A DNA stretch of 64,000 bases from Apoda limacodes (taxonomy: Eukaryota > Arthropoda > Insecta > Lepidoptera > Limacodidae), in the NCBI GenBank assembly GCA_946406115.1, contig OX291562.1, forward strand, positions 9,826,001-9,890,000. Reading direction: 5' to 3'. Below the pieces are notes generated by a model. It did no database searches. It saw nothing but the letters and a program-made list of their open reading frames with translations, and was not told the origin of the DNA. This document shows, piece by piece, positions 37,696 through 49,304 of this stretch (position 1 is the first letter of the stretch; each line of letters begins with the position of its first letter). The position numbers were made by a program, and so were the translations under genes.

Positions 37696-38114
37696 AAAAA
37701 ATGTATTAACCCTAGAAATGCTAATGAGACTGTTTCTCTACAATTTTACATTTAAAAATTAATTCCACTAAAATATCTTTACCATAGTTAGAAGTAAGTC
37801 AAAGCTACCTAAATCTACCAATTTATAGCTTTTAGATATTTCGAAGCGCAATAGTAAATAACCATTAAATTTCTACCTTTTTAAGGCCTGAAACGAAAAT
37901 ATACTTCATAAATCACTTCCCTCTATCTGAAAGTCTTAGCCATTATTCATGTAGAATTTGAATAATCTTGTATTTATTTTCATTACTTACCTATTTATAA
38001 GTCAGTCTTTTTACTCTCTGAAATGTTAATGAACGAACGAATGAATATTTTTATTTTAGTTCTCTCAGATTTCCTATTATTAGTATCATCTTAAAGACAA
38101 AAAAAAAATTGCCC

Positions 38115-38195
38115 TAGCTTTTGTCCGTGGATTTGCCCGCGCTAATTTCGTTTATCGGCGTGGGATTTCTACCGCATCTCTTTGATTATTTATCT
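38115..38195 (-). mobile_element. Helitron-like fragment, reverse
   Basis: CTAGCTTTTGTCCGTGGATT + TGCCCGCGCTAATTTCG + TTTATCGGCGTGGGATTTC. Confidence 0.5.
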
Positions 38196-38202
38196 ACTTT
38201 AA

Positions 38203-38490
38203 CTTTAAACGAGCAATTCTTGTATATAAATGTATAGATACCTATAAAATCTGAATCACTGAAACCGCTCCAACGATTTTCATGAAATATAGTATGTAGG
38301 GGGTTTCAGGGGCGGTTAATCGATCTAGCTAGGTTTCATTCGTGTTCCGTGTTTTCAGGCAATAATAAACTGAAAAATATGACTCTTCCTGTTATCTATT
38401 GGCGAGTTATCTTTACCGACACATTAATACTAAAGCCACTTGACAATAGATGGCGTTGATAAAAACCCAGTAGTCCCCAGGTACTAATAT
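38203..38490 (+). repeat. Dispersed repeat, copy 2 (partner 21085-21440)
   Basis: CTTTAAACGAGCAATTCTTG, ACCGCTCCAACGATTTTCAT, GATCTAGCTAGGTTTCATTC, GTTATCTATTGGCGAGTTAT and CTTGACAATAGATGGCG, in the same order as copy 1. Confidence 0.65.
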
Positions 38491-38779
38491 GGATTGAAAG
38501 AGTATTTAACAGCTAACCGTATAGTATAGATAATACCGATTCATGTCATGGTAATAGAAATCTATCTTAAATTTCTCTTCGGAGAAAGCGCATTAAATAA
38601 AATCTTAGAACGTGGCCATGTTTACGCGCGTATACCTCCGTCACGCTGGAACGTCAAGGTATAGAAAGTTGGTTTTTGGCAAATTCAATTTGGAATACCT
38701 GTAAAAGGTTACGTATAGACTATATTATTTCATTTTAATATATTATTTTATTTAAAGTAACAAAAGAAAACGTTGTAGA

Positions 38780-39365
38780 GACAGCTTATGATATTTTTTT
38801 ACTGTAATAAAAGTAAAGTTGCCGAAAAATATCGTTCCGACCGTTCCCATTCTAGAGTCTTACCAGCGAGCATTTCACTGCTAGGACTTCGAGGAACGAG
38901 TCACATGGGAAAAACGGTCAATGGTCTCCACCATTCTGTAGAGGGTTCAAAACTGCGGGCTGGAACAGCGCAAGCGTTCTAAAAGGTGGTAATTGAAGAA
39001 ACGGAGGGTCCTCAACCACTGGAAGGTATGCGGCGTTTCCAGACCGCATCAGTGAGTGATTCTAGTAGTGTCCCGTCCATCTCATAGCATTCCCATGTGT
39101 GCTTATTACCTCTGCCCTAGACACCAGTAAGACGGCGTAGATAGGGCAGGTAGTATAGGATTTCGCAGTCTAGGATGTGAAGTAGGAGGGATAGAGCCGA
39201 CCGGTACCAGCACCCTTAAGCTAGCAGGTAAAGTTCTCGAAAAATACTGAGAAAAACACCAGCCATTCCCCGGACCTTGCCGTATATAAAATATAGTCTT
39301 TGTGTTATTCCGGGTATAAGCTATCTTCATTCCAAATTTCAAGCAGATCATTCAGCTGGAGCCAG
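38780..39365. other. Unassigned, locally GC-richer stretch
   Basis: More G+C than its surroundings, with 64- and 81-codon frames on opposite strands that show no motif or known family. Could be a decayed transposon. No function can be assigned. Confidence 0.3.
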
Positions 39366-41420
39366 CGCGAAGGAATACCAAACACACAAACTTTCGCATT
39401 TATAATATTAGTGCGATAAATAACAAAAACACCTAATACGCTAATGTAGTAGACGTACTACGTAAGTTTAAATATGTTTTGAATGAAGTTACAATATGGT
39501 TTTGCTATGAAAGTTGGACAAAAACTGCCTTTTTTCGGAATCTTCAACCCTATCAGGCCCTTAAAAATAAACTTCTTCCTTTTTTGTTGGCCGTAAAACC
39601 CGTACTGGGCTCGGCCGGTAACCTCCTTCCTTAATATAATTTAATCTACTTATATTTATTTCACCAAAACCAGTTGATCATAAAAGTTTCAGCTTAACCT
39701 AATTTTGGGGTAAGTGCAACTTTTTACGACATCATAAATTTTCTAATTTAAGTAACGTTCCGTTCTAGTTGTTTGCAAGTCTGAGCTTTGTATGAAAGCT
39801 AATTATAGTGCAGGTACTTATTAATAAGATTTTTATTCTAATATATTTTTATTTTTTTACGTAAGGTATCTATAATTTATTTTATGCCAAAGTGCAATTG
39901 ATGGAGATAGGTATTTCTTTATTAGCATGTACGAAGACATTTACGAATGGACCAGTCTTCCCCATTTATCATGCAAATTACTTGCGGGTTTCAAATACTC
40001 AACTGAAGGTTCAAAATATAAGTGTGAAGGCACAGTGACAACCTAACTAGCGCCACCAATAGGCCTGAACCAAAGTTCTGAAGTGTGAAAATTTTAATGT
40101 AATATAAATTGTCATGTTTGTGTACGATAAATGAATACTGTATTTTACCCCATAAATGATAGTACTTTTATACTGATAATAAAAGCAATTCGTACAAAAT
40201 TATTCCCTAACCATTCCAAAATATGAGAAATGCACAACGTTAATATTCAAGTTTTCACTTCTGCCGCTACTCCCAGAGTGCACCCCTTTTTTTTTTACTT
40301 CCTAAGGAACGACTCTTTTGTACGTTTTATTACATATATTTATGATAATACGAATTCATTTAAAAATTTTAATCTCAACACCCACTAAATACTAGCAAGT
40401 AACACAAAAACATAGGATTTTCAAAAAATAATTTGATCACAAAACATCTGTCATTTAATATTAATTTAACCTTTGGGTTTTTTACATCTGTGCGTTTGGT
40501 GAGAATTTTTTCATTAATAAACTATTTTAAATTATAAACCAGCCCAAAAAATTGTAATCAAATGTTATGCCCCTAAAATATTTTTTTTTTATTAAATTTG
40601 CAATTTTCACATACCTACACTTAAAACTAATTAAACCCACCTTTTGGCCCCCTGATTTCGTACTTGAAAAAGCTTCCATCATTACATATTTTTAATCTTA
40701 AACCTCAATACCAAATTTCCTGTAAATTACCTGACGCAAACTAAGGAATTCGGTGTGAAAATTTTAAACACCTTTGACCCCCTAATCCGTAACGGTTGTA
40801 AAAAAATATAAAGAAAAAAATGTACTGCTCCTAACTGTAGCGTTTTAGCTTTCGATTATAATTTTAGTATGTACCTACCTAATTTTACATATTTATTAGG
40901 TACCTACCTAGTAATTTTCTTAACTTGCATAGATATCTGCATTTCGGATCGTTGCCGATTGGTTATAAAAAATACTGTAAAATAATAGGTAGGTATATAT
41001 TTTCATGACATATTTTCTCTAACATTATTATTTTAAATTTGAATAGTTATTCAAAAGTTGAAAAAATATTTTTTACTACTAACTACTAACATTACCTAGA
41101 TATTATTTAATTGACTCAAATCTCAGAGCTTATTGCGTGGGGCAAATTAATGGAATTGCAACTCTCCTCTTAAGTCCTTTTTTTTTAAATCTTGAGAGGT
41201 AAGATGTACTTCCATTAACATTTACATGCCCCAGAAAAAGGCAAGATCCGAGTACTCGAGACTTTTTCGCAATAAACTTCCTCGTCTTCCTACTGTATGA
41301 TAAAAATATGTAGGATCGCGATACGCGATGTTTTGTCGTATGGCTCGATATGAAGCTAGGTATTAGACCGCCATCTACTGACTTCACAAAACCAGTTACA
41401 AATATAACAGTAAGTATTCA
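39366..41420. other. AT-rich, no gene seen
   Basis: No frame above 85 codons and no recognised repeat apart from CTTTCGCATTTATAATATTAG at 39391, a reverse Helitron-like start. Confidence 0.4.
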
Positions 41421-41427
41421 ACGAGAA

Positions 41428-41485
41428 ACGCTAGATGTCGTAAGCTAATATTTTCGGACCGCTGCTACTTACGGCATCTAGCGGC
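41428..41485. repeat. Hairpin with 16-bp arms (CGCTAGATGTCGTAAG)
   Basis: CGCTAGATGTCGTAAG and CTTACGGCATCTAGCG pair with one mismatch around a loop of about 25 bases. Short MITE or foldback remnant; the GCATCTAGCGGC end is a common type in insect short repeats. Confidence 0.6.
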
Positions 41486-41572
41486 GTAACAAAATAGCCC
41501 GAGTTACGGCGGTCCCGTTTCATTGTATGGGATGAGGCATCTGTACTAGTATAGTATTATATAATCTGTGGT

Positions 41573-41715
41573 ATGGGGTTCTTCAAGAAAGAAGTTATTG
41601 GATTTTTGAAGGGTCAGCAACGCGCGAGTGATACCCCTGGTGTTACAAGGCCACGGTGACCGCTTACCATCAGGCGGACCGTGTGCTTGTTTGCCACCTT
41701 AGTGGTATAAAAAAA
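41573..41715 (+). pseudogene. LINE ORF2 end and 3' tail
   Basis: Reads MGFFKKEVIGFLKGQQRASD at 41573-41632, then CCACGGTGACCGCTTACCAT + CAGGCGGACCGTGTGCTTGTTTGCC and A-rich. The first 24 bases (41573-41596) are repeated exactly inverted at 42337-42360. Confidence 0.6.
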
Positions 41716-42029
41716 TTATAATGACGTAAGTTTTAGATAGCATTTCTGCTAAAACCTGTTTTTTTTACCATACATAACGTTCTAAAAATAGCTAAGATCT
41801 ACTTCAAATTAATTTGCAACATTTTTGAAATGTGTTATTTGAAAAGAGAAAACAAAGAATCTTTTAGCGGCGCTAGTCGGGTAGACATTGCGCCTTAAGG
41901 ATTTTTTAAGTACTATAGCTGACCTTCGCTGAGGATTCTGTCTAACTTTTTTTTTGCAGTTAGTTAAGTTAGTATACTAAGCTCTTCTTTTGGTGTTACA
42001 TATTTCATCTTATATCATCACAGGTGCTT

Positions 42030-42130
42030 TACTAGCTTTTGGCCGTGGCTTCACCCGTGTTGGATTCTGTCGTCGCAGAAGTGAATACTATGCCTGTTTT
42101 TGTTCAACCAGTCATCGCTGTTTCAAAAAT
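42030..42130 (-). mobile_element. Helitron-like fragment, reverse
   Basis: ACTAGCTTTTGGCCGTGGCT + TCACCCGTGTTGGATTCTG; too short to trace further. Confidence 0.4.
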
Positions 42131-42336
42131 TTAAGTTATGCTGTTGATGTTGCGAAGTAACGAAATTGTGTCCCTCATATGTTCGCTCTTCAGCTATTTA
42201 TGCCAAAATCAGGTCATATTTTTGATCTGTTGTGATCTGAACAATTTGCTTGAGGATTCTCGATTGCAATAGAAAAACTTATTCCTTTTTTTCCTTCTCT
42301 TTTTTTCCTTACTTCTAATCTTTCTAAAAATGTTAC

Positions 42337-42360
42337 AACTTCTTTCTTGAAGAACCCCAT
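42337..42360 (-). repeat. 24-bp exact inverted match to 41573-41596
   Basis: AACTTCTTTCTTGAAGAACC + CCAT. On the minus strand it encodes MGFFKKEV, i.e. another copy of the same LINE ORF2 end in reverse orientation, of which little else is legible. Confidence 0.55.
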
Positions 42361-42966
42361 AGTCCCCTGTAGTCATAGTCTCCTTACTGTCGATTCAGCT
42401 ATCTGTATGCCAAGTATCAGTTTACTTGATAGCTTTATTGCCACGTTGAAAAAAAGAGATATTTGAATTTACTTTTTTGTTTGGACTAGAATATGCTATT
42501 AAAAGAGTGTTGCTACATAAAAAATTAACAGTATATTTTTATACATTAGTAGCAGCTTGTGCCCAACGTCGACCCTACAACAATCTTGTTCTGGCTATTA
42601 CGAAGAAACCACCCAAATCGGTCTAGCCGTTTTCAAATGATGCTCTGTCATACACAGGGATAAGATAGATATGAGATAGATTTTTTTTAAATTTCTAAAA
42701 AATTAGTTCGGTAGCAAGTACCGCACGACACTTAACTTCTCTTGAGAATATTTTTTTCATATTTGAGAACTTATACATGAAGATTATTATTGCGTCTTTA
42801 AAATACGAAACAGTTTTTTTAGCGATAAAAAACAAACTGCTAGACCGATTTTGCTCACACTCTATTCAGATCTAAGTAATGATTTATCGATTGATATGGT
42901 GACGAGACGAATTGGTCCATTGGTTCTTGAGATATCGAGGAGGGCAAAAAAAGCTAACATACTTAA

Positions 42967-42968
<2 letters not shown>

Positions 42969-43005
<37 letters not shown>
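42969..43005. repeat. (CA)n microsatellite
   Basis: About 17 uninterrupted AC units. Confidence 0.9.
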
Positions 43006-43007
<2 letters not shown>

Positions 43008-43439
43008 AAAAATGATTGAAAACGATTCTCCAGTTTTTTTACTGAGTAGGAGTCTTTTTTGAAAATTAGTAGCGCAATGTAGATTATTTTTTTTTTTTTT
43101 TGTTTATGTTACAATGTCTACTCTATCCAATAGCTGCTATTGTTTTCAAATAAATATTTTTCTTCTTTTCTTCTTCTTCTTCTATATATATATTAGTAAA
43201 GCGGTTTTACGGTTCCATAAATTCATTTCAAACACATTCCCATTTTACTTAAAATATAATATTTACATTCAAGTGAAATGGTTTCTATATTATGTTACGA
43301 GCATGTGAAAAGCTTATATTCAATCCTTATGAAGAGGCTCGTTAAAATAAATCATTGCTGCATGAAAACGTGCTGAAAAGTTGTACGTGTATTTATTTCC
43401 TTACTGACTCAACTGTGCCTTGCTTAAACATACCACTTA

Positions 43440-43660
43440 TATACATAACTATTATCAATGCAAAAGGGAGTTTATTTGTTTGGCCTTCCTTTACGTGTCA
43501 ATGGAGCATCCAATTGAGATGAAATTTGCCACCGGAATAGTTGAAGAGACGGAGAAGAGGATTTTTATACTGAAAAATAAAAAAAAACAAAAGTGAAGAA
43601 ATAACATATGAACGAATTCCACATGGACGAACTATAGCTAAAGCTCATTACTACAGTCAA
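43440..43660 (+). mobile_element. Helitron-like element, forward, 5' part
   Basis: ACTATTATCAATGCAAAAGG, CAATGGAGCATCCAATTGAG, ATGAAATTTGCCACCGGAAT and GTTGAAGAGACGGAGAAGAG; related to 24575-24835. Confidence 0.45.
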
Positions 43661-43685
43661 AGGCTAAAAATTTGATATAAAGGTC

Positions 43686-43817
43686 CGACGGAAGGCGTCT
43701 AGACAGGGCAATAGTGTGGAAGGTGCGGAGCAGGGAACGACCCCAACTAGCCTCAGTATCTTAGGACGTCCTCTTTGCTGTTCCAAGTGCAATTACCCTG
43801 TCTAGACGCCTTTTGTC
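43686..43817. mobile_element. 132-bp foldback element
   Basis: GACGGAAGGCGTCTAGACAG + GGCAAT at the left and, reverse-complemented, CGACAAAAGGCGTCTAGACA + GGGTAAT at the right. AAGGCGTCTAGACAGGG is exact in both arms. The interior has no coding capacity. Confidence 0.65.
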
Positions 43818-44206
43818 GAAACTAGGAATCTTATCCTTTCGCAATAATCAAGCAGCTGTCGTAGATATCCCTTGCCGGCAAAGGCTACTCTTGTAATAAT
43901 AAGAATTTTTTGAATACACGGTTTCTTTTCTAGACAGTTTTAAATAAATAAGCAGGCTAAAGTGGCTTTGAGTAGGAGGATACACGTCACAGAACTGACT
44001 GACAGGTTTAGACAAAGAGTATTCAGATGGGCCGATGACCGATAGAAGTGAACAAACGCAAATGATTTCACGTAAAAATTTGAAATTTAAAATACACACC
44101 ATAATGTGGGGCACAGTCTATTTTCACCAACCACTTTACAGGTGGTGAGCCCATCACTGCTTTTGATAGCAGTGTATCTGGACCAAGGTGGCTTTATGCA
44201 TGTCAA

Positions 44207-44265
44207 CTTACCATCAGACGGACCGTGTGCTTGTTTGCCACCTTAGTGGTATTAAAAAAAAAAAA
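44207..44265 (+). mobile_element. LINE 3' tail, short
   Basis: CTTACCATCAGACGGACCGT + GTGCTTGTTTGCCACC + A-rich tail; the last 60 bases of the family at 41573. Confidence 0.55.
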
Positions 44266-44364
44266 TATGTCCCGTAAGTCATAAATACCAGCTTTATAGT
44301 AAGCGGTAAAGTTAAATACCAGGGACAGTATAATAATATATTTATTGCCAATCCTAGACAAACT

Positions 44365-45633
44365 GAAGGGTCTTTCAAATAGGGCGGGTCGATGTTGACA
44401 GTTTATTGCGGCCATGTTTTTTTGGCGACATCTGTCAAATGCGTTGTTATTTCTTCAGTTACTGATGCCAAATCACCATCGCAAGTTACACGATTGAGCA
44501 GCACGTCTAAATGAAAAAAACTTTATTATCGAAATAAGTGTTCGTTAGTGCAAACGTTGCGCGCATTACGTCCATTTTACGGCAGACGTGGTGGCCCTTC
44601 AAAGTCGACTCTTCAACGTTTGGTGACCAAATTCGAGACGACTGGTTCGTTAAACAACCAACCAACACCCTTACGTCAAAAGAACGCCAGATCGGCCGGG
44701 AACATCGCTGCTGTCCGTGAGAGTGTGCAGGAGACTCCGAGGCAGTCGATTTCTCGCCGTGCACAAGAACTCAGCTTTTCGCAGACTTCAACTTTGCGTC
44801 AGGATTTGGGCCTACACCCGTACAAGATCCAACTAATACAGGAGCTCAAAGTTAATGACCAAAGACAACGCAATTGGTTCGCTGACTGGGCTACAGAACG
44901 TTTCGAAGAGGACCCCGATTTTGGCCGAAAAATCATCTTTAGCGACGAGGCGCATTTTTGGATGAATGGTTTTGTAAATAAGCAAAATCTATAGGACGGC
45001 CACCACCCACATGAGGTTCACCAGGTGGTAATGCATCCTCAAAAAGTTACTTTTTGGTGCGGATTTTGGACCGGCGGCTTCATTAGTCCGTACTTCTTCG
45101 AAAACGATGATGGCGAGGCCATTACTGTCAACAGCGAGCGCTACAGATCAATGATTAACAATTTCTTTTGGCCTGAATTGAACGATATGGACGTGGACAA
45201 CATGTGGTTCCAACAAGACGGCGCTACGTGCCACACAGCGAGCGACACAATAGACATTCTGCATGAACGGTTCGAGGGAAGGGTTATCTCTCGCAGAGGT
45301 GACGTGATTTGGCCACCAAGATCAGGCGATTTGACCCCGCTAGACTTTTTCTTGTGAGGTTTTCTCAAGTCGCAGGTCTATGCCAATAATCCTCAATCAA
45401 CCGATGCCCTAAAAGTCAACATGACGCAGGCCATGCAGTAGAGTAATTGAAAATTAGACCTCTCGGATCCGTGCTACCGTTCGAAGCCGCGGTGGACATT
45501 TAAACGATGACATATTTCATAACTAATGGCATAAATGAACCTTTCAAACAAAAAAATAATTTTTTTAATATCTCACATACAGCTTGTTTTATTTAATTTC
45601 AACATCGACCCATCCTTGTTAAAAGACCCTGTA
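44365..45633 (+). mobile_element. DD41D (rosa-like) mariner element, near full length
   Basis: Left end GAAGGGTCTTTCAAATAGGG + CGGGTCGATGTTGACAG; right end (reverse complement) ACAGGGTCTTTTAACAAGGA + TGGGTCGATGTTGAAAT. About 1.27 kb, the normal size. TATA lies just right of the right end; the left end is eroded (CTGAAGGG instead of TACAGGG), so the TA duplication is not clean. Confidence 0.85.
44465..45515 (+). pseudogene. rosa-like mariner transposase, several stops
   Basis: Open from 44548: N-terminal helix-turn-helix region TLRALRPFYGRRGGPSKSTL, then QRLVTKFETTGSLNNQPTP, ARSAGNIAAVRESV, the first Asp in IIFSDEAHFWMNGF, in-frame TAG at 44992-44994, CGFWTGGFISPYFF, second Asp in WFQQDGATCHTA, third Asp in PRSGDLTPLDFFL. 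The last two Asp are 41 residues apart (DD41D). TGA at 45355-45357 replaces the Trp that normally follows FL. Another stop and a frame slip come before VIEN...SRIRATVRSRGGHLND. All three catalytic residues are still encoded, but the protein is interrupted at least three times. Confidence 0.87.
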
Positions 45634-45739
45634 TAAGAAGATAGTCAAGATTGAACTCGGGGCATGTTTTTTTTATTTATGATGACACTTATTTGTTAAA
45701 AGAAAAAATCCAAAGGGTTGTGGGAGGAAATTTTTATGA

Positions 45740-45905
45740 TCAATATACAGTTTTGTAACAGTACTCATAATTGCTTAATTTTCGGCACAGATATAGCTAA
45801 ATGTAGTCATAAACGAACAAATACGTTCATGTTTTATTCCGATCAAGAGTTCCCATGGGAATATGATTGTCTACGAGTAAAACCGCGGGGTAAAACTAGT
45901 AACTA
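45740..45905 (+). mobile_element. Helitron-like fragment
   Basis: GTTCCCATGGGAATATGATT and GTAAAACCGCGGGGTAAAAC + TAGTAAC, i.e. a CCGCGGG...CTAGT end. Confidence 0.4.
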
Positions 45906-46244
45906 ATAATACTGTATAACATCACGTACTGTTACACGTATTTCACGTATTTTACCTGTAAACAAATATCTACCCCTCATTTGTTTACTTACTTTGATCG
46001 ATTGTTATCTACACCGCCCGCCCTTGAACTAAACTTGTGTCTTGCCGAAACCGTCGCTAAGGCGCCAAAATATATATACGTTGCCGGCAATGTTTATGTT
46101 TTGGTATTCAATAGAATATCTGGGTTTTCTAAACATTGTCTGAATCGTTCAGTCGTGTAAACTTTATAGTAATCCTAATGCTAACTATTACTTAATATTA
46201 ATAGGTATATCTTTCTGTATTCTATATAAATAAAAATAAGTGTC

Positions 46245-46378
46245 CTCTGTTGATAGGTTGTCTGGCAGACATCGCAATGCAGCGATAAGACCGCCTATTG
46301 TACATAAATAGTGTAAGTTTTTTTTTCTTGTTATATCTATGGTGTGCAATAAAGAATATTTGCATTGTATTGTTTATA
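46245..46378 (+). mobile_element. LINE-type 3' UTR (GTGCAATAAAGA end), copy 1
   Basis: TTGTCTGGCAGACATCGCAA + TGCAGCGATAAGACCGCC + TATTGTACATAAATAG, T-rich, then GGTGTGCAATAAAGAATATT. A reversed copy is at 54762-54892. The AATAAA may serve as polyadenylation signal. I recall this string as a frequent lepidopteran LINE tail; clade not stated. Confidence 0.55.
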
Positions 46379-46865
46379 TTTTTATGGAAGTCTTTTTGTT
46401 TATCATTATATATATAACGAATACCAACGCTATTATAAATGAAATAAGATTTAAGATTTTATACATAGCCCAGTATTGTATGAAATATTAGGCATTTCAT
46501 AAAATGCCTGAATTTTACACTTTGCTTGTGACGTAAACGTTGTATACCTATATATGAGTCTGGTTCTCTAATAAATCAAATGTCTGGGAAGTTGCGTCTG
46601 TTGACACAGATATATGAGATATTATACCGTTTGGGAGTTTTCCGTCTGCAAGAAGGGTTTTCAGAAATATTTTTATAGTTGATATATTTTGGGTTTCAAC
46701 AGTTTTTTGTAGTTGAGCAATAAAGTTACATTTACTATTTTTTGTTATTGTAACGAAATTTATTATGTAGCATTTTTATTTGATAACTAGATAATCTCTG
46801 CGGTTTTACCCGTGGAAAAACCTATTCCTATGCGATATCTTGACTAGGAAAGTTTGCAAACCAGT
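46379..46865. other. AT-rich, no gene seen
   Basis: Nothing recognised. Confidence 0.4.
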
Positions 46866-46869
46866 TGCC

Positions 46870-46936
46870 GAAAGTTACCGCTGACTATCAGGTGACCCGT
46901 AAGCTTGTTTGCCACCTTAGTGGTATTATAAAAAAA
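46870..46936 (+). mobile_element. LINE 3' tail, short
   Basis: GTTACCGCTGACTATCAGGT + GACCCGTAAGCTTGTTTGCC + ACC and A-rich; same family as 41573. Confidence 0.5.
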
Positions 46937-47221
46937 AAGTTATGTAAATTGTAAGCACCGTTACGACGCTACAAAAAATTTACTCCCGTGGGACAGAAGT
47001 ATTCTAAATTCTTTTCTGTCATTCTATCCCTACGTTAAGGAAAAGTACATTCTTTCTTTCCACTTGACCTCCATCCATCCATATTTAATGGATATATTAA
47101 ACCAAAATGAATGAAAAGTAATTTTTTTGTTTCGACTTGACCTATACAAATATGTACATACATTTAATCGCGGCATTAAATTCACTGAACTCACGCGCGG
47201 CTCAGACACAGCCCACCCCCT

Positions 47222-47282
47222 CATTTTTAGGATTCCGTAGTCAACAAGGAACCCTTATAGTTTTGCCATGTCCATGCTGTCC

Positions 47283-47317
<35 letters not shown>

Positions 47318-47520
47318 CGCGGTTTAGCTCAGAGACCATTAGCACTAGAAATCTCTTATTTGGCATGGTTTCGCATATTCATTATGCCGTCGAAGTGATA
47401 AAATATAATAATGGAATTTTTTTTAGGGTGCCTCACCTACCTACACATAAAGTAGGAATGGCAAGTGGGGTGGCTTTGGGTAGCTCCTTTATATTAAAAG
47501 TGTGCGAAAACCATTTTTTG
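47222..47520 (+). mobile_element. GCACTTGGCCGG family, third subtype head, with (TCTG)n
   Basis: TTTTAGGATTCCGTAGTCAA, GGAACCCTTATAGTTTTGCC, ten uninterrupted CTGT units at 47283-47320, then GCGGTTTAGCTCAGAGACCA. The 154-codon frame across it is driven by the repeat and not considered a gene. Confidence 0.55.
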
Positions 47521-47744
47521 ATTCAGCGATGCGTGTGCGAAATATTTAGCTTTAAAGTGCAAATTTTTGTTAGAATCCAGTGTGCCCCCACTGCCAGCTA
47601 AATATCTGTTCTTTGGTAGGTGTGTGGAAACTCATGGAAGTAGTATATATAAAGAATTAAAAAGGAAAACTATTTTAGGCTTTATAACATAATGAATAGT
47701 TGACCACCTTAAAAATGTATTCGAATAATTAATTATAAATTTCG

Positions 47745-48235
47745 TACAAATTCCATCAAAAGGTACTCATTACTTACTTGTGTAAAACAGGTACCAAATA
47801 TAAGTTTATGAACCATGAAACATTACAGAGAAATAAAATTGTAACATTCTGAATTTAACACTTACTATATTAATAACAATATTTACGTCGAATTCAGGCG
47901 TGGCGCTTGGCGGTACTGGGTACAAAATTATAATCTAGTTGCTCTATCGTAAAAACAGTAACACATATAATCTTGCAGTGATCATAGTGTGTGTGTTCTA
48001 AAGTATATCAACGAATAATAAAAACCAGCCAAGTGTGAGACGTGGCCGAGCCATTTACCATCTTTAATAACCGTTAAAGTACCATCTAGTTATTATTAAA
48101 CGAAACAGTAACATATTTGTTAGCAACGTCGAACTTGGGCAGTAATTGGATAGGTGGGTGGCACACTTTTTGTTTTTGTTTGTAAATTGCGTTAATTTTG
48201 ATACCTCGGTCGCACTTGGCCGATTTTTTGGTTCT
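47745..48235 (-). repeat. Dispersed repeat with GCCAAGTG-type inverted ends plus shared flank, copy 2
   Basis: ACTTACTTGTGTAAAACAGG + TACCAAATATAAGTTTATGAACCATG at the left, AAAAACCAGCCAAGTGTGAG at 48015, CTCGGTCGCACTTGGCCGAT + TTTTTGG at the right. Reverse partner of 32165-32725. Confidence 0.6.
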
Positions 48236-49100
48236 CTTTGACAGCGAAGAAAACATATTTTATTTTAATTCGCAAAAAAAAAACAAAATAGTATTTACAT
48301 TATTTTTTCTTATTTTTTCTAACTTGATGTAAACAAAACGGCGTCTTATCAAAATAACAAGATTCTTTCACAATTACTTAATATTACTCACAAAAATTCA
48401 ATTGCGGCGACAAACAAACAGATTCCTGAGATCCAGAGATTCCTCACACAAATGCGAGATTTGTGGTTTTCAGTACGAGGTAGGGACACACTATCAGCCT
48501 CGTATCAATTTCGTACGAGATCTTGGCAAAGGGAAAATAGTAGGTATGATATTTTATTTCCGGATGATATTCTAGCATACATTGTAACTATCGAAGTCAT
48601 TAAAAAAGCAGTCTATAGTTCGATAACCCACTGGGAAAAGCCCGAGAAATAATACATTCGCGTTTCTTGCATTACTTTTTTATCATATAACGCAAATCTC
48701 TACTTCTCTCTGTTTCTTGCGTGTGTTACCAACTTTTTTCAAATTTTGAATAGACGAAACACGTGTATAGTCGTATAATTAAGGAAATATTATAGGGCAA
48801 TATAAAAAACCGATGTTAGTGAGGGTAAGGATGTTCGTATACCTAGTTCGAGTAGAAGTTACGGTAAAGTTTGGTGGGTAAGTAGGTACTTATAATCAAA
48901 ACTAGTTTCATTGATATTTTGTGCGAGTAACAATAAAGATTATTTTAATTTAAAGTGATGTTTTATTTATTAGGAAACTTGCAACAATGAATTATATAAT
49001 GTTAAATATATTTTAATCTAGCGCTTTTTTAAACCACACTTGTCTAGCGGAATTTGGCGCTTTTTATGAACTGATCTAGCGCCCAACACTGAAACAGACC
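48236..49100. other. AT-rich, no gene seen
   Basis: A 66-codon plus frame (48452-48652) shows no recognisable feature. Confidence 0.35.
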
Positions 49101-49127
49101 TGGCAACCTTGATCGTCGCTGCTTATT

Positions 49128-49165
49128 TACCATATTACTGCTCGCCATCGGCAAGGATTAAATCC
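49128..49165 (+). pseudogene. Scrap of LINE ORF2 (YHITARHRQGLNP)
   Basis: Matches the YHRTARHRQG-type segment that follows SEELFEMMPT in the LINE family at 37385. Too short to say more. Confidence 0.4.
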
Positions 49166-49304
49166 CGTGATTAAATTTGTGCATTTATTTAAAGGTATTC
49201 AATAATATAAGAAAATATTCGTTTAACAGCTCAAAAGCCGATTTCCTAACACTAAAATTGTCTCTGGTCTCCAATACGCCATATTTGTTTACATGATAAG
49301 ATAA

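Noticed and set aside
47283..47320. CRISPR or regulatory repeat array
   Set aside because: Simple tetranucleotide microsatellite without spacers.
47137..47601. 154-codon frame with Cys/Val/Ser/Leu repeats
   Set aside because: Driven by the (TCTG)n microsatellite in a repeat-family copy.
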